The notes beneath the pieces were generated by a model, which saw nothing but the letters and a program-made list of their open reading frames with translations, was not told where the DNA came from and made no database searches. Position numbers and translations under genes: made by a program. This document shows positions 47,650-60,800 of a stretch of DNA of 64,000 nt, piece by piece. Source of the stretch: Eunapius fragilis (lineage: Eukaryota; Porifera; Demospongiae; Spongillida; Spongillidae); assembly GCA_963681505.1 (NCBI GenBank), contig OY811990.1, forward strand, positions 4,690,891 to 4,754,890, in the 5' to 3' direction. Each line of letters opens with the position of its first letter. The first letter of the stretch is position 1.

Positions 47650-48867
47650 CTTGTATATTATAGCTGTGAGGGGCAGTGCAGGGGCGGATCCAGGGGGGGG
47701 GGTTGGGGGGGTTGCAACCCCCCCTTTCAAACCCGTAATGAATAATTATCATTAGTAACAATTAAGAATTATTGCGAAGTAATGATGGCTGAAATTCGTA
47801 ATACAACTGCAGCTCAGCGAGGAAACAAACGGCAAGGCAGTATTATGTAGTGTTGTGCGCATGATATAATAAAAAAGCGTTGGCGGCTGGGGCGGAGCCC
47901 CAGACCCCCTCCCCCTCTTCATGAATATTAATTAGCAACCCCCTCTTTTCTGAAATCCTGGATCCGCCCCTGCAGTGCTGTACATGTGTGTCTTGATGCA
48001 GTTGAGGAGGTCAGTGAAGAACATGTTATTGGTATTTTCAAGCAGTTCAGAAGCGCATACAAATAACAGCACAACCCTGTCACCATGGATACACTGTGAA
48101 GAAACCAACTATACGGCGTGTGTATGATGATGTAATGTTACGGTGACATCATCCAAATGTTGGGTACAGCTTATAAAGCAGTTCAGTTGATGTGTTCAGT
48201 GAAGTTACACACCAGCTCTGAATAGCCCTCTGGTACCTGTCGCTCCACAGAGATGACATTACGTGCCCATGTGCCAACAAGCTCCATATCAGAACCACAA
48301 TAATCACCTCCACCTCGTCCATTGCCCTCTGCTGTCAGCAGGGGTAAAGGATGGATACGGATTTGTGTCCACGCCATATCATCATCACCGTCCGAATCAC
48401 CTCCACCGCTCTCTGCAGTAGGCAGGGTAAGGCCTACGGCACCATCCATATCTCCGTGCTTCTTGTCCACGTACAGCTTCTTGGTGTGATTTACGACGTA
48501 GCGATATCTGCATTCCGTTTCCCTACCCAGTAGGGCCTTCGTATTGGCCATAAAATCACAGTGGAAGTCGCGAGGAGGACCAGCAGGAACTAGCTCCTTG
48601 CTTTCATCAGCCATAATATATAGATTTTGTTCAGAATCAGGCTCATTATCCGCATAGTCGCCCGCCCACACAACACGGCTCTTGTGGAACATGCCGTCAG
48701 GGCTGATAAGGTTTTCCAGCGCAGTCACAAATCTGTTATTGATGTAGTTGTGTTCCATCAACTTGCGGAATGCGCCATAATTGTGTGAAACATAGCCAGC
48801 CACGGATAATCTCTTCCTTGGTCAGCTCTTTCTCGGCTAGCAGAATTGCAATGTAGTACTGACCCAT
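47650..48867 (-). pseudogene. MGQYY protein, copy E (frameshift and TE insertion)
   Basis: It starts MGQYYIAILLAEKELTKEEI at 48867. A one-base gain near 48782 (cataattgtgtgaaac against cataacttagtgaac) shifts the frame after RGWLC, and the rest (KLMEHNYIN, VVWAGDYAD, VVNHTKK, IHPLPLLTAEGNGRGGGDY) is read in another frame to 48183. The proposed C-terminal exon is split by the element at 47679-47972. Two independent lesions mean this copy is probably dead. Confidence 0.75.
47679..47972. mobile_element. CAGGGGCGGATCCAGG element in the MGQYY C-terminal exon of unit E
   Basis: 294 bp with perfect 16-bp terminal inverted repeats (CAGGGGCGGATCCAGG and CCTGGATCCGCCCCTG). The 5-bp direct repeat cagtg flanks it (47674-47678, 47973-47977), and units A, B and D give the empty site (gaggggcagtgctgtac). 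It has no coding capacity. This is the clearest member of the family in the window. Confidence 0.95.
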
Positions 48868-49464
48868 TCCAATATGCCTGTGCACTGTCATAGGTACCAT
48901 TTTATATAGGCGCTTTATCATGCAATTTACAATAGGTGGAGGCGTGCGCGTGTGCATGCCTATGCCTGTCCAGAAGTGATAATGTGGTGATGTCATCTAG
49001 ACCTGCACTTTAGTGCTCTTTATTTAGCAACATGTTGCACCACAACTGCCCCCCTCACTAATCACTAGCAATCTTGTCTGGATGGTTATGACAAAAAGTT
49101 TGGGGACTGATAACATAACTTGCCGCCATAATTTTTCAACCACCACCACATACCCTTCCCAAATCTCCATGGTCACCGGGTAGCATTGGCCTGCCCCTCC
49201 CCCCCCCCCCCCCCCCATGCAAGAGTAAGATGAGTACCACAACACCATACCTGGTGCATCAGTGCACAGGTGTGGATGGGCCTCTGCATCTTATCAGCCC
49301 AGGGTTTATGATAAGTTTAAAAATGTACCCTGACAAAATGTCCTGACAATGTCCTAATTGGTCGGACGTACATCCAATTTGAACGGACACAACCATTTCA
49401 TTACAGTGATACACCATGTACTGTTTGTGTGTGAGTGTGTTGCAGTCAATGTCAGCCCTATAAT

Positions 49465-50050
49465 ATAGTATCTGGTTTATGTCAATGTTCTTATCAACGT
49501 CCACTACAAACTTCCCCTCTGGATGAACCTGTTATGGTGGGTCCAGACAACATATCAGTGTGACCCCATGTTCCCATGGTGATGGTCACCTTGACGAGGA
49601 CCTTCTTCTTGTCCATGGCCTTCACCACCTCACCAACACGTGAGCCTCAATGCTCCTGTAGCAGCTGGAGTTCTTCCCGCAGGAGACGAACTAGCGCAGT
49701 GTGCGTGTAGGTGTGGTGTGTTTATGTTTAGTGAGTGAGGGCCCAACCTAACAGGACCATGGCCAGGGTAATGGCCCCGGCCACGGCTGATGCAATAATC
49801 TAGTTGAGAATGTTATTTTCGGCCCCCCACCACTGTACGCAATCTGTAAAGTCTCGAGAGCCAATACCCCCAGCTCTACTAAAGTGTTCAGTTTACCTTT
49901 GGCATTGAGCTCATTTCTCTGTGCTTCAAGTCTTCTCAAGTTCTGTGTCATGCCTGAAGTGAACAGCTGCACTTGAAAATACGCGCGTAAAACAAATATA
50001 TCGAATGACTGGTTTGCGCTGGCGTACTTGAAGCTCTTCTATTCTATTGC
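49465..50050 (-). pseudogene. PSMC5: PSMC5-like fragment, copy E
   Basis: Readable exons are 49897-49953 (NLRRLEAQRNELNAK), about 49590-49700 ([13 protein letters not shown], with the same CATTGA insertion-stop as copy A) and about 49470-49525 ([18 protein letters not shown], truncated at the breakpoint after ataaaccagata). The AAA+ domain is absent. The shared stop and near-identical truncation point make A and E sister relics. Confidence 0.8.
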
Positions 50051-50237
50051 TGTAAAAACGCTGAATGCCTTGGTAGCTTCCTTTAGGTTAGAAGAGAAAT
50101 ACAACGTGGTGTTTTACGACAGTGTAAAAAACATACCTTTAAATCTGTAGCCATATTATCCGACATGGTTAAAGAAAGTAATAATCACTTAATTGGATGG
50201 TTTGTAAATTAACAACAGCCTGGGTACGACCATATAT

Positions 50238-50255
50238 CCCCCCCCCCCCCCCCCC
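50238..50255. repeat. 18-C homopolymer downstream of TRIM copy F
   Basis: C run about 90 nt after the TRIM stop codon. Confidence 0.95.
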
Positions 50256-50343
50256 ACCCCCAATCACTCCATTGTTTGCTTGTCATCCCGATCCAGATGA
50301 TAGTGTCATATGTTCAACCTACCATTTTATGCATACATCATCA

Positions 50344-52864
50344 CTACAAGGAATATTTCAATGCAGTGTTAGCACCATAGTTGGCTACATACAGACTACC
50401 ACTTATAGGATCCAGAGCAATACCACGGGGTGCATTGAGATTGCCAACTGTGTGGATCTTGTTTCCCTGAGGATCAAAGATGGAGAGACAATTGCCACTG
50501 CGCTCACAGACAAGGCTGTAACCTTCTTCATCAATTGCTATTCCAGTTGGACACTTTACATCTCCATATGATCTGACATAGGTCCCCTCTGGTGTAAAGA
50601 CTTTGATGGTGTTAGAACCATAGGCTGCAACATGGATGTTCCCATGAGAGTCCAAGGCAAGACCCCATGGATCCTTAAAACCCTGAGCATCAGAAACATT
50701 GCCATTTATGGACAATAGCCAGCTGCCATTTTGATCCAATATTACTACCCTATGGTTGTCACTGTCAGCAACAATCATCCTATCTCTTTGGTCAACAATA
50801 ACTGATACTGGTCCATCAAACTGACCCTGACCTGATCCATGTTGGCCAAACTTTTGTAGGAACTGTCCTCCTGTTGTCAGCTTCTGAATGAGATCATTGC
50901 TAGTGTCAGCAACATACATCACATCTCCCTTGATGGACATACCACGTGGTCCATAAAACTGACCATCACCACTTCCACTTCTACCTATGGTTCTCTTCTC
51001 ATGACCACCTTGGTCAAACACACGAATACAGTTGTCATCCCAACAGGCTACATAGATGTCTCCACAGTCATGGATGGCTATACCATCTGGACCACCCCTA
51101 CATCTGATAACTTGCTGGGGGTTACATAAAGACCTCACATCAATGTCATGAGGACTGCCCTGTACATGTTCACCATCCAATGTGATGAGGAGCTGGTGAG
51201 GACCAGCAGCCTGAGGGGTGAGGGTGATGGTGTAGGTACCATCTCCATGGTCCTCCACCCTTCCTGGGACAACTGCTCCATCATGTGACTTGGGCCTCAG
51301 CTCAGCCTTCCCCTGCAGACCACCATATGGGTACCTCTCTCCCTCTGAGCTCTTGGTCTCCACTTTTACACTATACACCATGTCCATCCTGGCTGCTAAC
51401 TTAGAAGACCATGTGCTTTGTGATGGAGCCAATACACGTCCAAATAAGGAGAGTTCCTTCATCAGAGAATCAGTTTGTAGGGTCACATGTATGTCACTGG
51501 ACTGACTAGGAGTGAGGGAGACTCCCCCAACCTTATTCAGGGTGGCCTTTAGTTCGGTGGGTAGCAGATCTCCAAGAGCTACCACCTCATGGTCAGTGTG
51601 GGTCTGGAGGATGTGGGAGGTCATCTCAGTGTAGCGACCAATCTCATCTTGTATCTTCACTAACTGTTCCTTCTGGAGGGACAGAGCTGTTGTCTTGGAA
51701 AGTGAAATGACCTCCATCTCTGACAACAGTGTCTTCTTCCTTTCCTCTATGGCTTGGTGGAGCTGTTCAAAGGCTTGGTTAATGAGCAGTGTGGCATTCT
51801 CTCTGGAAGTCTCAACCTGTTTGGCCATCTTGTCTTTGTCACCAATGGCACTGGTCAGCTTTGAGGCCATTTCTTGTGCACACACAAGTGCCTCTCTCAT
51901 TCCTTCTCTGTGGACCTTTGCGACATTGCAAATCTTACTTATCCTGTGGTCCTTGTGATGGACTAAGCTGCAGTCTCCGCAGACCAGACACTGGCAGGTC
52001 TCACAGTAGAATTTTGACTTTACTTTCTCATGATGATGTTGGGAGCAGAGATGTTCAGTTGGTGACATGATGGACGGAAGTAGTCTGACAGACTCCTGGT
52101 CTAGTCCAACCATCTGGTGATGATGGAATATTTTACTGCTCTTGTGGTGCTCATGACAGAAGGTACAGAGGAACTGACCACATGTACAACAGAACATCAC
52201 TGCAGGCCCCTTGCTCCCATCAATACAAGCATCACATGACTTTTCACCACCACTGCCAATCTTGGACATGTACCCAGCCACCTCCACCTCAAAGCCAAGA
52301 TGGAGGTTCTGAGGTATAGCATTGACTTCACCCTCTGGTATGGTGATACTTCTCTGACAGGTAGGACACTCCATCTTCTGCTTGTCCCCAGACCTCTCTA
52401 TCTCCATATGCAGACACTGCCCACAGAAAGAGTGTAGACATGGAAGGATCCTAGGGTCTGTGTAGGGCTTAGAGCACAGCTGACATATGGTGTGTGGAGG
52501 GAAGAGGCCAGATCTGTGGAACAATAAACATGGATGAATGGACGTTCGAGAAAGATCCACTAGGTAATACATGTATACATATGATGGATACGTGTCTATT
52601 TCTGGAGCGTGCTGTGTGTTTTAGTAGCTTACAGCCGTACTAATTCAAATGCATCAAAATAACACTCCGGTAAGTTTTATCGCATTGTTACCTGTTGCTA
52701 CACGCGTCATCGTGCTTGGACGATTTCAAAATTACTCGGCCCGAATTTTGGTCCGCTCCACACTCGTCACAAAGTGGTTCACCAGGATCGAGATCATTTT
52801 GGCACAACACACATGTCGGTCGCTGTACAGGTAGCATGTTGGTATGTTGTACATGGGTTGACAT
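50344..52864 (-). CDS. TRIM-NHL E3 ligase, copy F (two exons, 780 aa)
   Basis: Exon 1 (52692-52864) begins MSTHVQHTNML and carries the CVLC...CDEC ribbon. The intron is 178 bp, and exon 2 (50344-52513) joins as SN-R-SGLFPPHTIC. All domains from RING to the last NHL blade (ANTALKYSL) are intact. It shares VHREGMREALVCAQ, GDKDKMAKQ and the blade segment WDDNCIRVFDQ with broken copy B, of which it looks like the intact sister. The GDIYV blade has HDCGD in place of HDSGD. Likely a functional E3 ligase. Two codons are missing before the NHL repeats (RSLCNPQQ against RPSYSTLCNPQQ, shared in part with B). Confidence 0.9.
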
Positions 52865-53287
52865 CAATAAAGAAAACTTTGCGGAGAAATCTTATCTTAT
52901 GTTATCTAGGCCTATATTTAGTTCACTTGGTTCTAATTTTTAACCCCTCGTGGTGCCTGCATTGCAGTGAATGACGTAATGCATCAACACCCAGTGGTTG
53001 TGAGAAGGGATGTAGAATCGTGCAATGTGGATGTATGTGTACACAAAAAAAAAGAGAAAAAGGTGCATCAATTCCAGTGCAGCAGTAACCTGGTATAAAT
53101 TAAGTTACGTGTCTTCATTTATCATATTTGATACACAGATACACAAAGAGTGATGAACCAATGAGTGCATCAGATTGCTTGGTGAGTTTTATTTTATTAT
53201 GTACATCTATTACTATTAGGAAGTACATTAAACAGAGATACACGAATATACAGCAGTAAGGTAATTAAATGCACCCTACTATAGGTA
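52865..53287. other. Intergenic region between TRIM F and the retroelement
   Basis: Promoter-side DNA of TRIM F with the CRE-like site (52972), an A-rich run and the shared block, ending at the retroelement 3' side. No gene is seen. Confidence 0.5.
52972..52979 (-). promoter_or_regulatory. CRE/ATF-like TTACGTCA site upstream of TRIM copy F
   Basis: Octamer about 108 bp upstream of the exon 1 ATG at 52864. Confidence 0.4.
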
Positions 53288-54256
53288 CTAGACAGGGACA
53301 AAACACCTGGAGAGGATGGCTGTGGCATTGGCTCTAACTAGTATGAGGTTCAGCCTCCCATATAAGGCAGCTAGGACCTCAGCCTTAGCCCTGTTGGAGC
53401 TAGTTGCAAGGCGAGAAGCCAGAAGAGAAAAAGACTCCATTGCTTCTGTCCCCCAAGCAACATATGCCTCAACCACCATGGGGACGCAAACCCACCCTAG
53501 CTCCTTGCATTTGGCATCATTTTCTTCATGCTTCCTTTCCTCGGTAGCTCTGGCAGCCTGACCTGCTCCGAATCCCGCTTCAAGTAAAATATTGGAGTTA
53601 AGCGGTGACGTCACAGACAAGTCAAAGGCTGCTGGCTTACCCAAAGACCAGTTGGGTACTAGGATGTCTGCAGGGCGAGTGTGGCTATGGTCTTTGGAGA
53701 GGTTACTTCCTGCCTCCACCTTAACACTCAGGTGGGCCCTGCGACAGGTCTCAGCAAGGGTGTCACGTAGTTTATTGTGGCGGGTTACTACATCTCCACC
53801 ACGCTTGCAGGTGAGTGCATGATGGCCAAGGGGATCAAGTACTTTCCCAGGACACAGAGGACAAATTGAGCCACATGAGGTGTCTAGGCCCAGCCACCAC
53901 TTAATGGCCACCTGGAACTCTGAAGGCTGGAGATGAAGGCCTAGCCCCTCGGAGGGAATGACTGACACCCAAGATGCAGCGTGAGGGGAGGAGACAGAGA
54001 GAAGGCGTGCTCTGTTTGCGGCAGAAGATTGCTCATAGAGTGTATTAAACAGATGGTTTTCAATCTTACAGGACAGCACCTTTTGATGGAAAGGGGATAT
54101 AAACACCTCCTCTATGCTGACCACCTTAGATAAAGGTACAAGTGAGTTAAACAACTCAACTGCATGGATGAGGTGTTCTTGGGACAATGGACCAGCACCA
54201 GAGGAGCTCAGAGAGGCAATGTAAGCAGCTGGTGAATGCCGACTCAGGGAGCGCAT
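53288..54256 (-). CDS. Retroelement C-terminal polyprotein fragment (zinc finger plus endonuclease-like)
   Basis: An open frame of 322 codons. The N-terminal part (SRHSPAAYIASLSSSGAG..., VAIKWWLGLDTS) is the region downstream of a reverse transcriptase. It is followed by a CCHC-like finger (CPLCPG...LGHHALTC), then RPADILVPNW...AAFDLSVTSPL, resembling the PD-(D/E)XK-type endonuclease at the end of RLE-class non-LTR elements (R2/NeSL-like plan). The polymerase part is missing, so the element is 5' truncated and cannot move itself. It lies between TRIM F and BEN F, opposite in orientation to the fragment of unit C. The start codon shown is simply the first Met. Confidence 0.75.
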   Translation of the reverse strand: MRSLSRHSPAAYIASLSSSGAGPLSQEHLIHAVELFNSLVPLSKVVSIEEVFISPFHQKVLSCKIENHLFNTLYEQSSAANRARLLSVSSPHAASWVSVIPSEGLGLHLQPSEFQVAIKWWLGLDTSCGSICPLCPGKVLDPLGHHALTCKRGGDVVTRHNKLRDTLAETCRRAHLSVKVEAGSNLSKDHSHTRPADILVPNWSLGKPAAFDLSVTSPLNSNILLEAGFGAGQAARATEERKHEENDAKCKELGWVCVPMVVEAYVAWGTEAMESFSLLASRLATSSNRAKAEVLAALYGRLNLILVRANATAILSRCFVPV

Positions 54257-54527
54257 GCCCAGTATAAGGACACAAGACCAGTTCAGAATTTCGATGCAGG
54301 AGGTACATGCTAAGCTTGATAGAGTATTGGCTATTATACAACCACCAAAGTAAGGAAGTAGCCACTTGATATGCCTTTCATGCGTGTACTTAGCACACCA
54401 GGCACCTCACATGTGGTGGGAAAACATTGTAGTGATTTGAAGTTGGTTTGTACATGCATATTGTATAGTGTAGAAATCCACATTCACCTATTTTACCCTG
54501 ACTCAGTGTATCATCAATGTAAATCTG

Positions 54528-54819
54528 TTGCCAGCCAATAATATATACTTGTTTGGACTCGTGCTCCTTGACTTGTACTTCACTAAAGAAGAACTGTCCC
54601 AGAGTTTAATCTTTCCATCAACAAAAAGCAAGAAACCTATGCTAGACCAAGAGAAGGTTGGCACCATTGTAGGTAAGTGGTTGCATAAAAATATCATGAA
54701 TACCATATAGAGAATTGATCAAGCAACGATTTCCTGATGAGCAGTTTGATGTGAAGAAGTTTCATGAAAAGGCTAATCAAAAATGTAGAGACGTTAATAA
54801 TTATTTACTTGTTGTTTGA
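54528..54819 (+). CDS. BEN-domain gene, copy F (two exons, intact domain)
   Basis: Exon 1 (LPANNIYLFGLVLLDLYFT, then KEELSQS to EKVGTIV) ends at 54672 before GTAAGT. The intron is 40 bp (54673-54712). Exon 2 (54713-54819) reads ELIKQRFPDEQFDVKKFHEK then ANQKCRDVNNYLLVV and stops. It is the cleanest BEN copy, with hallmark FTKEEL, LDQEKV, RFPDE and NQKCRD. A deletion just upstream removes ggggtgg, so the ATG used by other copies (MDVNLL) is lost and the true start is unclear. Confidence 0.65.
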
Positions 54820-55036
54820 TGTCTTGTAATTGTGTTACTAAAGCATATCATAATAAGCATGGTGTGACTTGGATACGTAATGCTAGTTCATGGATCCTTT
54901 CATGGTACTTCAGGCTTGATCAGGCCAATTGATGTCTCAATTCAATGCCATGGCATTTTAAATCATGACTTGTAATGCTAAGTCATGCTATGGCTTGGTT
55001 CCAAGTGATAGCATGACATGTCTAAATTTTTCTTAG

Positions 55037-55172
55037 TGTGGCAGGTCTCACAATAGATTTTACTTTCATGATGATGTTGTCCAGTTGATGTCATGATGGA
55101 TGGAAGTAGTCTGACAGACTCCTGGTCTAGTCCTACCATCTGGTGATGCTGGAATATATTATTCCACATGTA
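55037..55172 (-). pseudogene. TRIM B-box fragment in unit F
   Basis: It matches the fragment of unit B: IFQHHQMVGLDQESVRLLP followed by a shortened B-box 2 (TGQHHHE...IYCETCH), ending at poly-C on one side. It supports a common origin of units B and F. Confidence 0.8.
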
Positions 55173-55181
55173 CAACAGAAC

Positions 55182-55322
55182 CCCCCCCCCCCCATCAATA
55201 CTTGACTTATGATGGAGAGGAGGAGAGTAGGGGAGGAAGGGAGGGAGGAAGGGAGGGGAGGAAGGGAGGGGAGGAAGGGAGGAAGGAGAGTAGGGGAGGA
55301 AGGGAGGGAGGAAGGGAGGGAC
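55182..55322. repeat. Poly-C tract and purine repeat, unit F
   Basis: A 12-C run then about 110 bp of ggagggaggaaggg-type purine repeat. Confidence 0.9.
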
Positions 55323-55769
55323 AAACAGTCAACAATGTTTTGTAAGGGCTGGTATCCTTTAAGCAGCTGCAGAATGCTTAATCAATGAACTAGCTTGCAG
55401 AGGGGTGACCACTAGTGCATGAACTGCAATCTGTATATGCATATTCGATAAAGTTAATTGGAGCAGCTAGACTGGAGGCATGATCCTGATCATGGAATAC
55501 ACTGGAGGGGTGGGGTTATGCCACCCCCCACCCCCCTGTCCTATGCCCTCCCCATATATGCTATTTATGATAAATATCCTCCATAATGATGTAATAGAAA
55601 GTCACGTGACTCCTGACAATGGTATCTTATAACACCACAACCCTGTCACCATGGATACACTGTGTAGAAATCAACTAGATGGCATACAGGTGTGTGTATG
55701 ATAATGTAATGTTATGGTGACATCATCCAAATGTTGGATACAGCTTATAAAGCAGTTCAGTTGATGTGT

Positions 55770-56876
<1,107 letters not shown>

Positions 56877-57473
56877 AGGTACAATTTTATATAGGCGCTT
56901 TATGGTGGTACCAATTTGCGGGAATGGGCATGTGTGTGCATGCCTATATGCCTGTCCAGAAGTGATAATATGGTGATGTAATCTGAAGGGATCTGCACTT
57001 TAAACAAAATAGGCAAGTGCTCTTTATTTAGCAACACGTTGCATACTACCACAACTGCCCCCTCACTAAACACTAGCAATCTTGTCTGGATGGTTATGAC
57101 AAAAAGTGATAACATAACTTGCTGCCACAATCTTTCAACTACCACCACATGCCTTCCCAAATCCCCATGATCATCTGGTAGCATTGGCCTACCCCTCCCC
57201 CCATGCAAGAGTAAGATGAGTACCACCACACCATACCTGATGCATCAGTGCACAGGTGTGGATGGCCCTCTGCATCTAACCAGCCTGGGGCAATGAACAT
57301 GGTAATGAACAGTATCAACTAGGGTGACTACCAACCAAGGTCGGCTGTACAAAAACAACCACCTCTGAATTAATGAACAGTCATCACAAAATTTCATCTC
57401 AAGGCAATCAGGTGGCAGTAGCCCTCCCCCCCTCTTTCTGGGTCATCTATCTTTCCACTACAACTAGAAGGCT
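56877..57473. other. Unit F intergenic region after MGQYY
   Basis: Shared unit sequence (cactagcaatcttgtctgga) without PSMC5 exons, which are deleted here as in unit C. No gene is supported. Confidence 0.5.
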
Positions 57474-57807
57474 CAGAGGTGGATACAGGGAGGGGGGGGG
57501 GGGGGGGGTTGGGGGTTGCAACCCCCCCCCCCCTTTCATTTAAGGTACCTACCCCCTCTTCTTCTAAGTAGCTCCCCCCCCCCCCTCCCCGCTTTTTGTA
57601 TCGGGTCTGAAGCGCCAGACAGCACAGCACCCATCCCTGCCGCCCCCCCCCCCCCCCCCTCCAGCTATTCGTATCGGGCCTTAAGCAGACAGCACCCCTC
57701 CCCCCTGCTTTTCGTATCGGACCTAAAGCGGACAGCACCCCCCCCCCCCCGCATTTCGTATCGCAGGTCTCAATTCCCCCTTTTGGAAAATCCTGTATCC
57801 ACCGCTG
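57474..57807. mobile_element. CAGAGGTGGATACAGG/CCACCGCTG element
   Basis: 334 bp with inverted ends CAGAGGTGGATACAGG and CCTGTATCCACCGCTG. Flanks aggct and aagct form a 5-bp duplication with one mismatch; unit C gives the empty site (agaaggctccaccc). Same GC-tract interior as its relatives. Confidence 0.8.
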
Positions 57808-57899
57808 AAGCTCCTACCCCAATGCTAGTGCCAGAGCTGGTGTGGAGTGATGGGACCACTGCCTGCCATCTTGCAGCAACATAGCTAGGATAATATTGA

Positions 57900-60800
57900 T
57901 GGTGAGAGGAGTAACCTCTTGGCTACCTGGCCTCTTACACAACTACATGGGAGAGGAGTACCCTCTTGGCTACCTGGCCTCTTACACAACTACATGGGAG
58001 AGGAGTACCCTCTTGGCTAGCTGACCTCTTACACAACTACATGGGAGAGGAATACCCTCTTGGCTAGCTGACCTCTTACACAACTACATGGGAGAGGAGT
58101 ACCCTCTTGGCTAGCTGACCTCTTACACAACTACATGGGAGAGGAGTACCCTCTTGGCTAGCTGACCTCTTACACAACTACATGGGAGAGGAGTGCCCTC
58201 TTGGCTAGCTGGCCTCTTACACAACTACATGGAAGAGGAGTACTCTCTTGGCTAGCTGACCTCTTACACAACTACATGGGAGAGGAGTACCCTCTTGGCT
58301 AGCTGGCCTCTTACACAACTACATAGGAGAGGAGTACCCTCTTGGCTAGCTGACCTCTTACACAACTACATGGGAGAGGAGTACCCTCTTGGCTAGCTGA
58401 CCTCTTACACAACTACATGGGAGAGGAATACCCTCTTGGCTAGCTGACCTCTTACACAACTACATGGGAGAGGAGAACCCTCTTGGCTAGCTGACCTCTT
58501 ACACAACTACATGGGAGAGGAGTACCCTCTTGGCTAGCTGGCCTCTTACACAACTACATAGGAGAGGAGTACCCTCTTGGCTAGCTGACCTCTTACACAA
58601 CTACATGGGAGAGGAGTACCCTCTTGGCTAGCTGACCTCTTACACAACTACATGGGAGAGGAATACCCTCTTGGCTAGCTGACCTCTTACACAACTACAT
58701 GGGAGAGGAGTACCCTCTTGGCTAGCTGGCCTCTTACACAACTACATGGGAGAGGAGTACCCTCTTGGCTAGCTGACCTCTTACACAACTACATGGGAGA
58801 GGAGTGCCCTCTTGGCTAGCTGGCCTCTTACACAACTACATGGAAGAGGAGTACCCTCTTGGCTAGCTGACCTCTTACACAACTACATGGGAGAGGAGTA
58901 CCCTCTTGGCTAGCTGGCCTCTTACACAACTACATGGGAGAGGAGTACCCTCTTGGTTAGCTGACCTCTTACACAACTACATGGGAGAGGAGTACCCTCT
59001 TTGCTAGCTGGCCTCTTACACAACTACATGGAAGAGGAGTACCCTCTTGGCTAGCTGGCCTCTTACACAACTACATGGAAGAGGAGTACCCTCTTGGCTA
59101 GCTGACCTCTTACACAACTACATGGGAGAGGAGTACCCTCTTGGCTAGATGACCTCTTACACAACTACATGGGAGAGGAGTACCCTCTTGGCTAGCTGAC
59201 CTCTTACACAACTACATGGGAGAGGAGTACCCTCTTGGCTAGCTGACCTCTTACACAACTACATGGGAGAGGAGTACCCTCTTGGCTAGCTGACCTCTTA
59301 CACAACTACATGGGAGAGGAGTACCCTCTTGGCTAGCTGACCTCTTACACAACTACATGGGAGAGGAGTACCCTCTTGGCTAGCTGACCTCTTACACAAC
59401 TACATGGGAGAGGAGTACTCTCTTGGCTAGCTGACCTCTTACACAACTACATGGGAGAGGAGTACCCTCTTGGCTAGCTGGCCTCTTACACAACTACATG
59501 GGAGAGGAGTACCCTCTTGGCTAGCTGACCTCTTACACAACTACATGGGAGAGGAGTACCCTCTTGGCTAGATGACCTCTTACACAACTACATGGGAGAG
59601 GAGTACCCTCTTGGCTAGCTGGCCTCTTACACAACTACATGGGAGAGGAGTACCCTCTTGGCTAGCTGACCTCTTACACAACTACATGGGAGAGGAGTAC
59701 CCTCTTGGCTAGCTGGCCTCTTACACAACTACATGGGAGAGGAGTACCCTCTTGGCTAGCTGACCTCTTACACAACTACATGGGAGAGGAGTACCCTCTT
59801 GGCTAGCTAACCTCTTACACAACTACATGGGAGAGGAGTACCCTCTTGGCTAGCTGACCTCTTACACAACTACATGGGAGAGGAGTACCCTCTTGGCTAG
59901 ATGACCTCTTACACAACTACATGGGAGAGGAGTACCCTCTTGGCTAGCTGACCTCTTACACAACTACATGGGAGAGGAGTACCCTCTTGGCTAGCTGACC
60001 TCTTACACAACTACATGGGAGAGGAGTACCCTCTTGGCTAGCTGACCTCTTACACAACTACATGGGAGAGGAGTACCCTCTTGGCTAGCTGGCCTCTTAC
60101 ACAACTACATGGGAGAGGAGTACCCTCTTGGCTAGCTGGCCTCTTACACAACTACATGGGAGAGGAGTACCCTCTTGGCTAGCTGACCTCTTACACAACT
60201 ACATGGGAGAGGAGTACCCTCTTGGCTAGCTGACCTCTTACACAACTACATGGGAGAGGAGTACCCTCTTGGCTACCTGACCTCTTACACAACTACATGG
60301 GAGAGGAGTACCCTCTTGGCTAGCTGGCCTCTTACACAACTACATGGGAGAGGAGTACCCTCTTGGCTAGCTGGCCTCTTACACAACTACATGGGAGAGG
60401 AGTACCCTCTTGGTTAGCTGGCCTCTTACACAACTACATGGGAGAGGAGTACCCTCTTGGTTAGCTGGCCTCTTACACAACTACATGGGAGAGGAGTACC
60501 CTCTTGGCTAGCTGGCCTCTTACACAACTACATGGGAGAGGAGTACCCTCTTGGCTAGCTGGCCTCTTACACAACTACATGGGAGAGGAGTACCCTCTTG
60601 GTTAGCTGGCCTCTTACACAACTACATGGGAGAGGAGTACCCTCTTGGCTAGCTGGCCTCTTACACAACTACATGGGAGAGGAGTACCCTCTTGGCTAGC
60701 TGGCCTCTTACACAACTACATGGGAGAGGAGTACCCTCTTGGCTAGCTGACCTCGTACACAACTACATGGGAGAGGAGTACCCTCTTGGCTAGCTGACCT

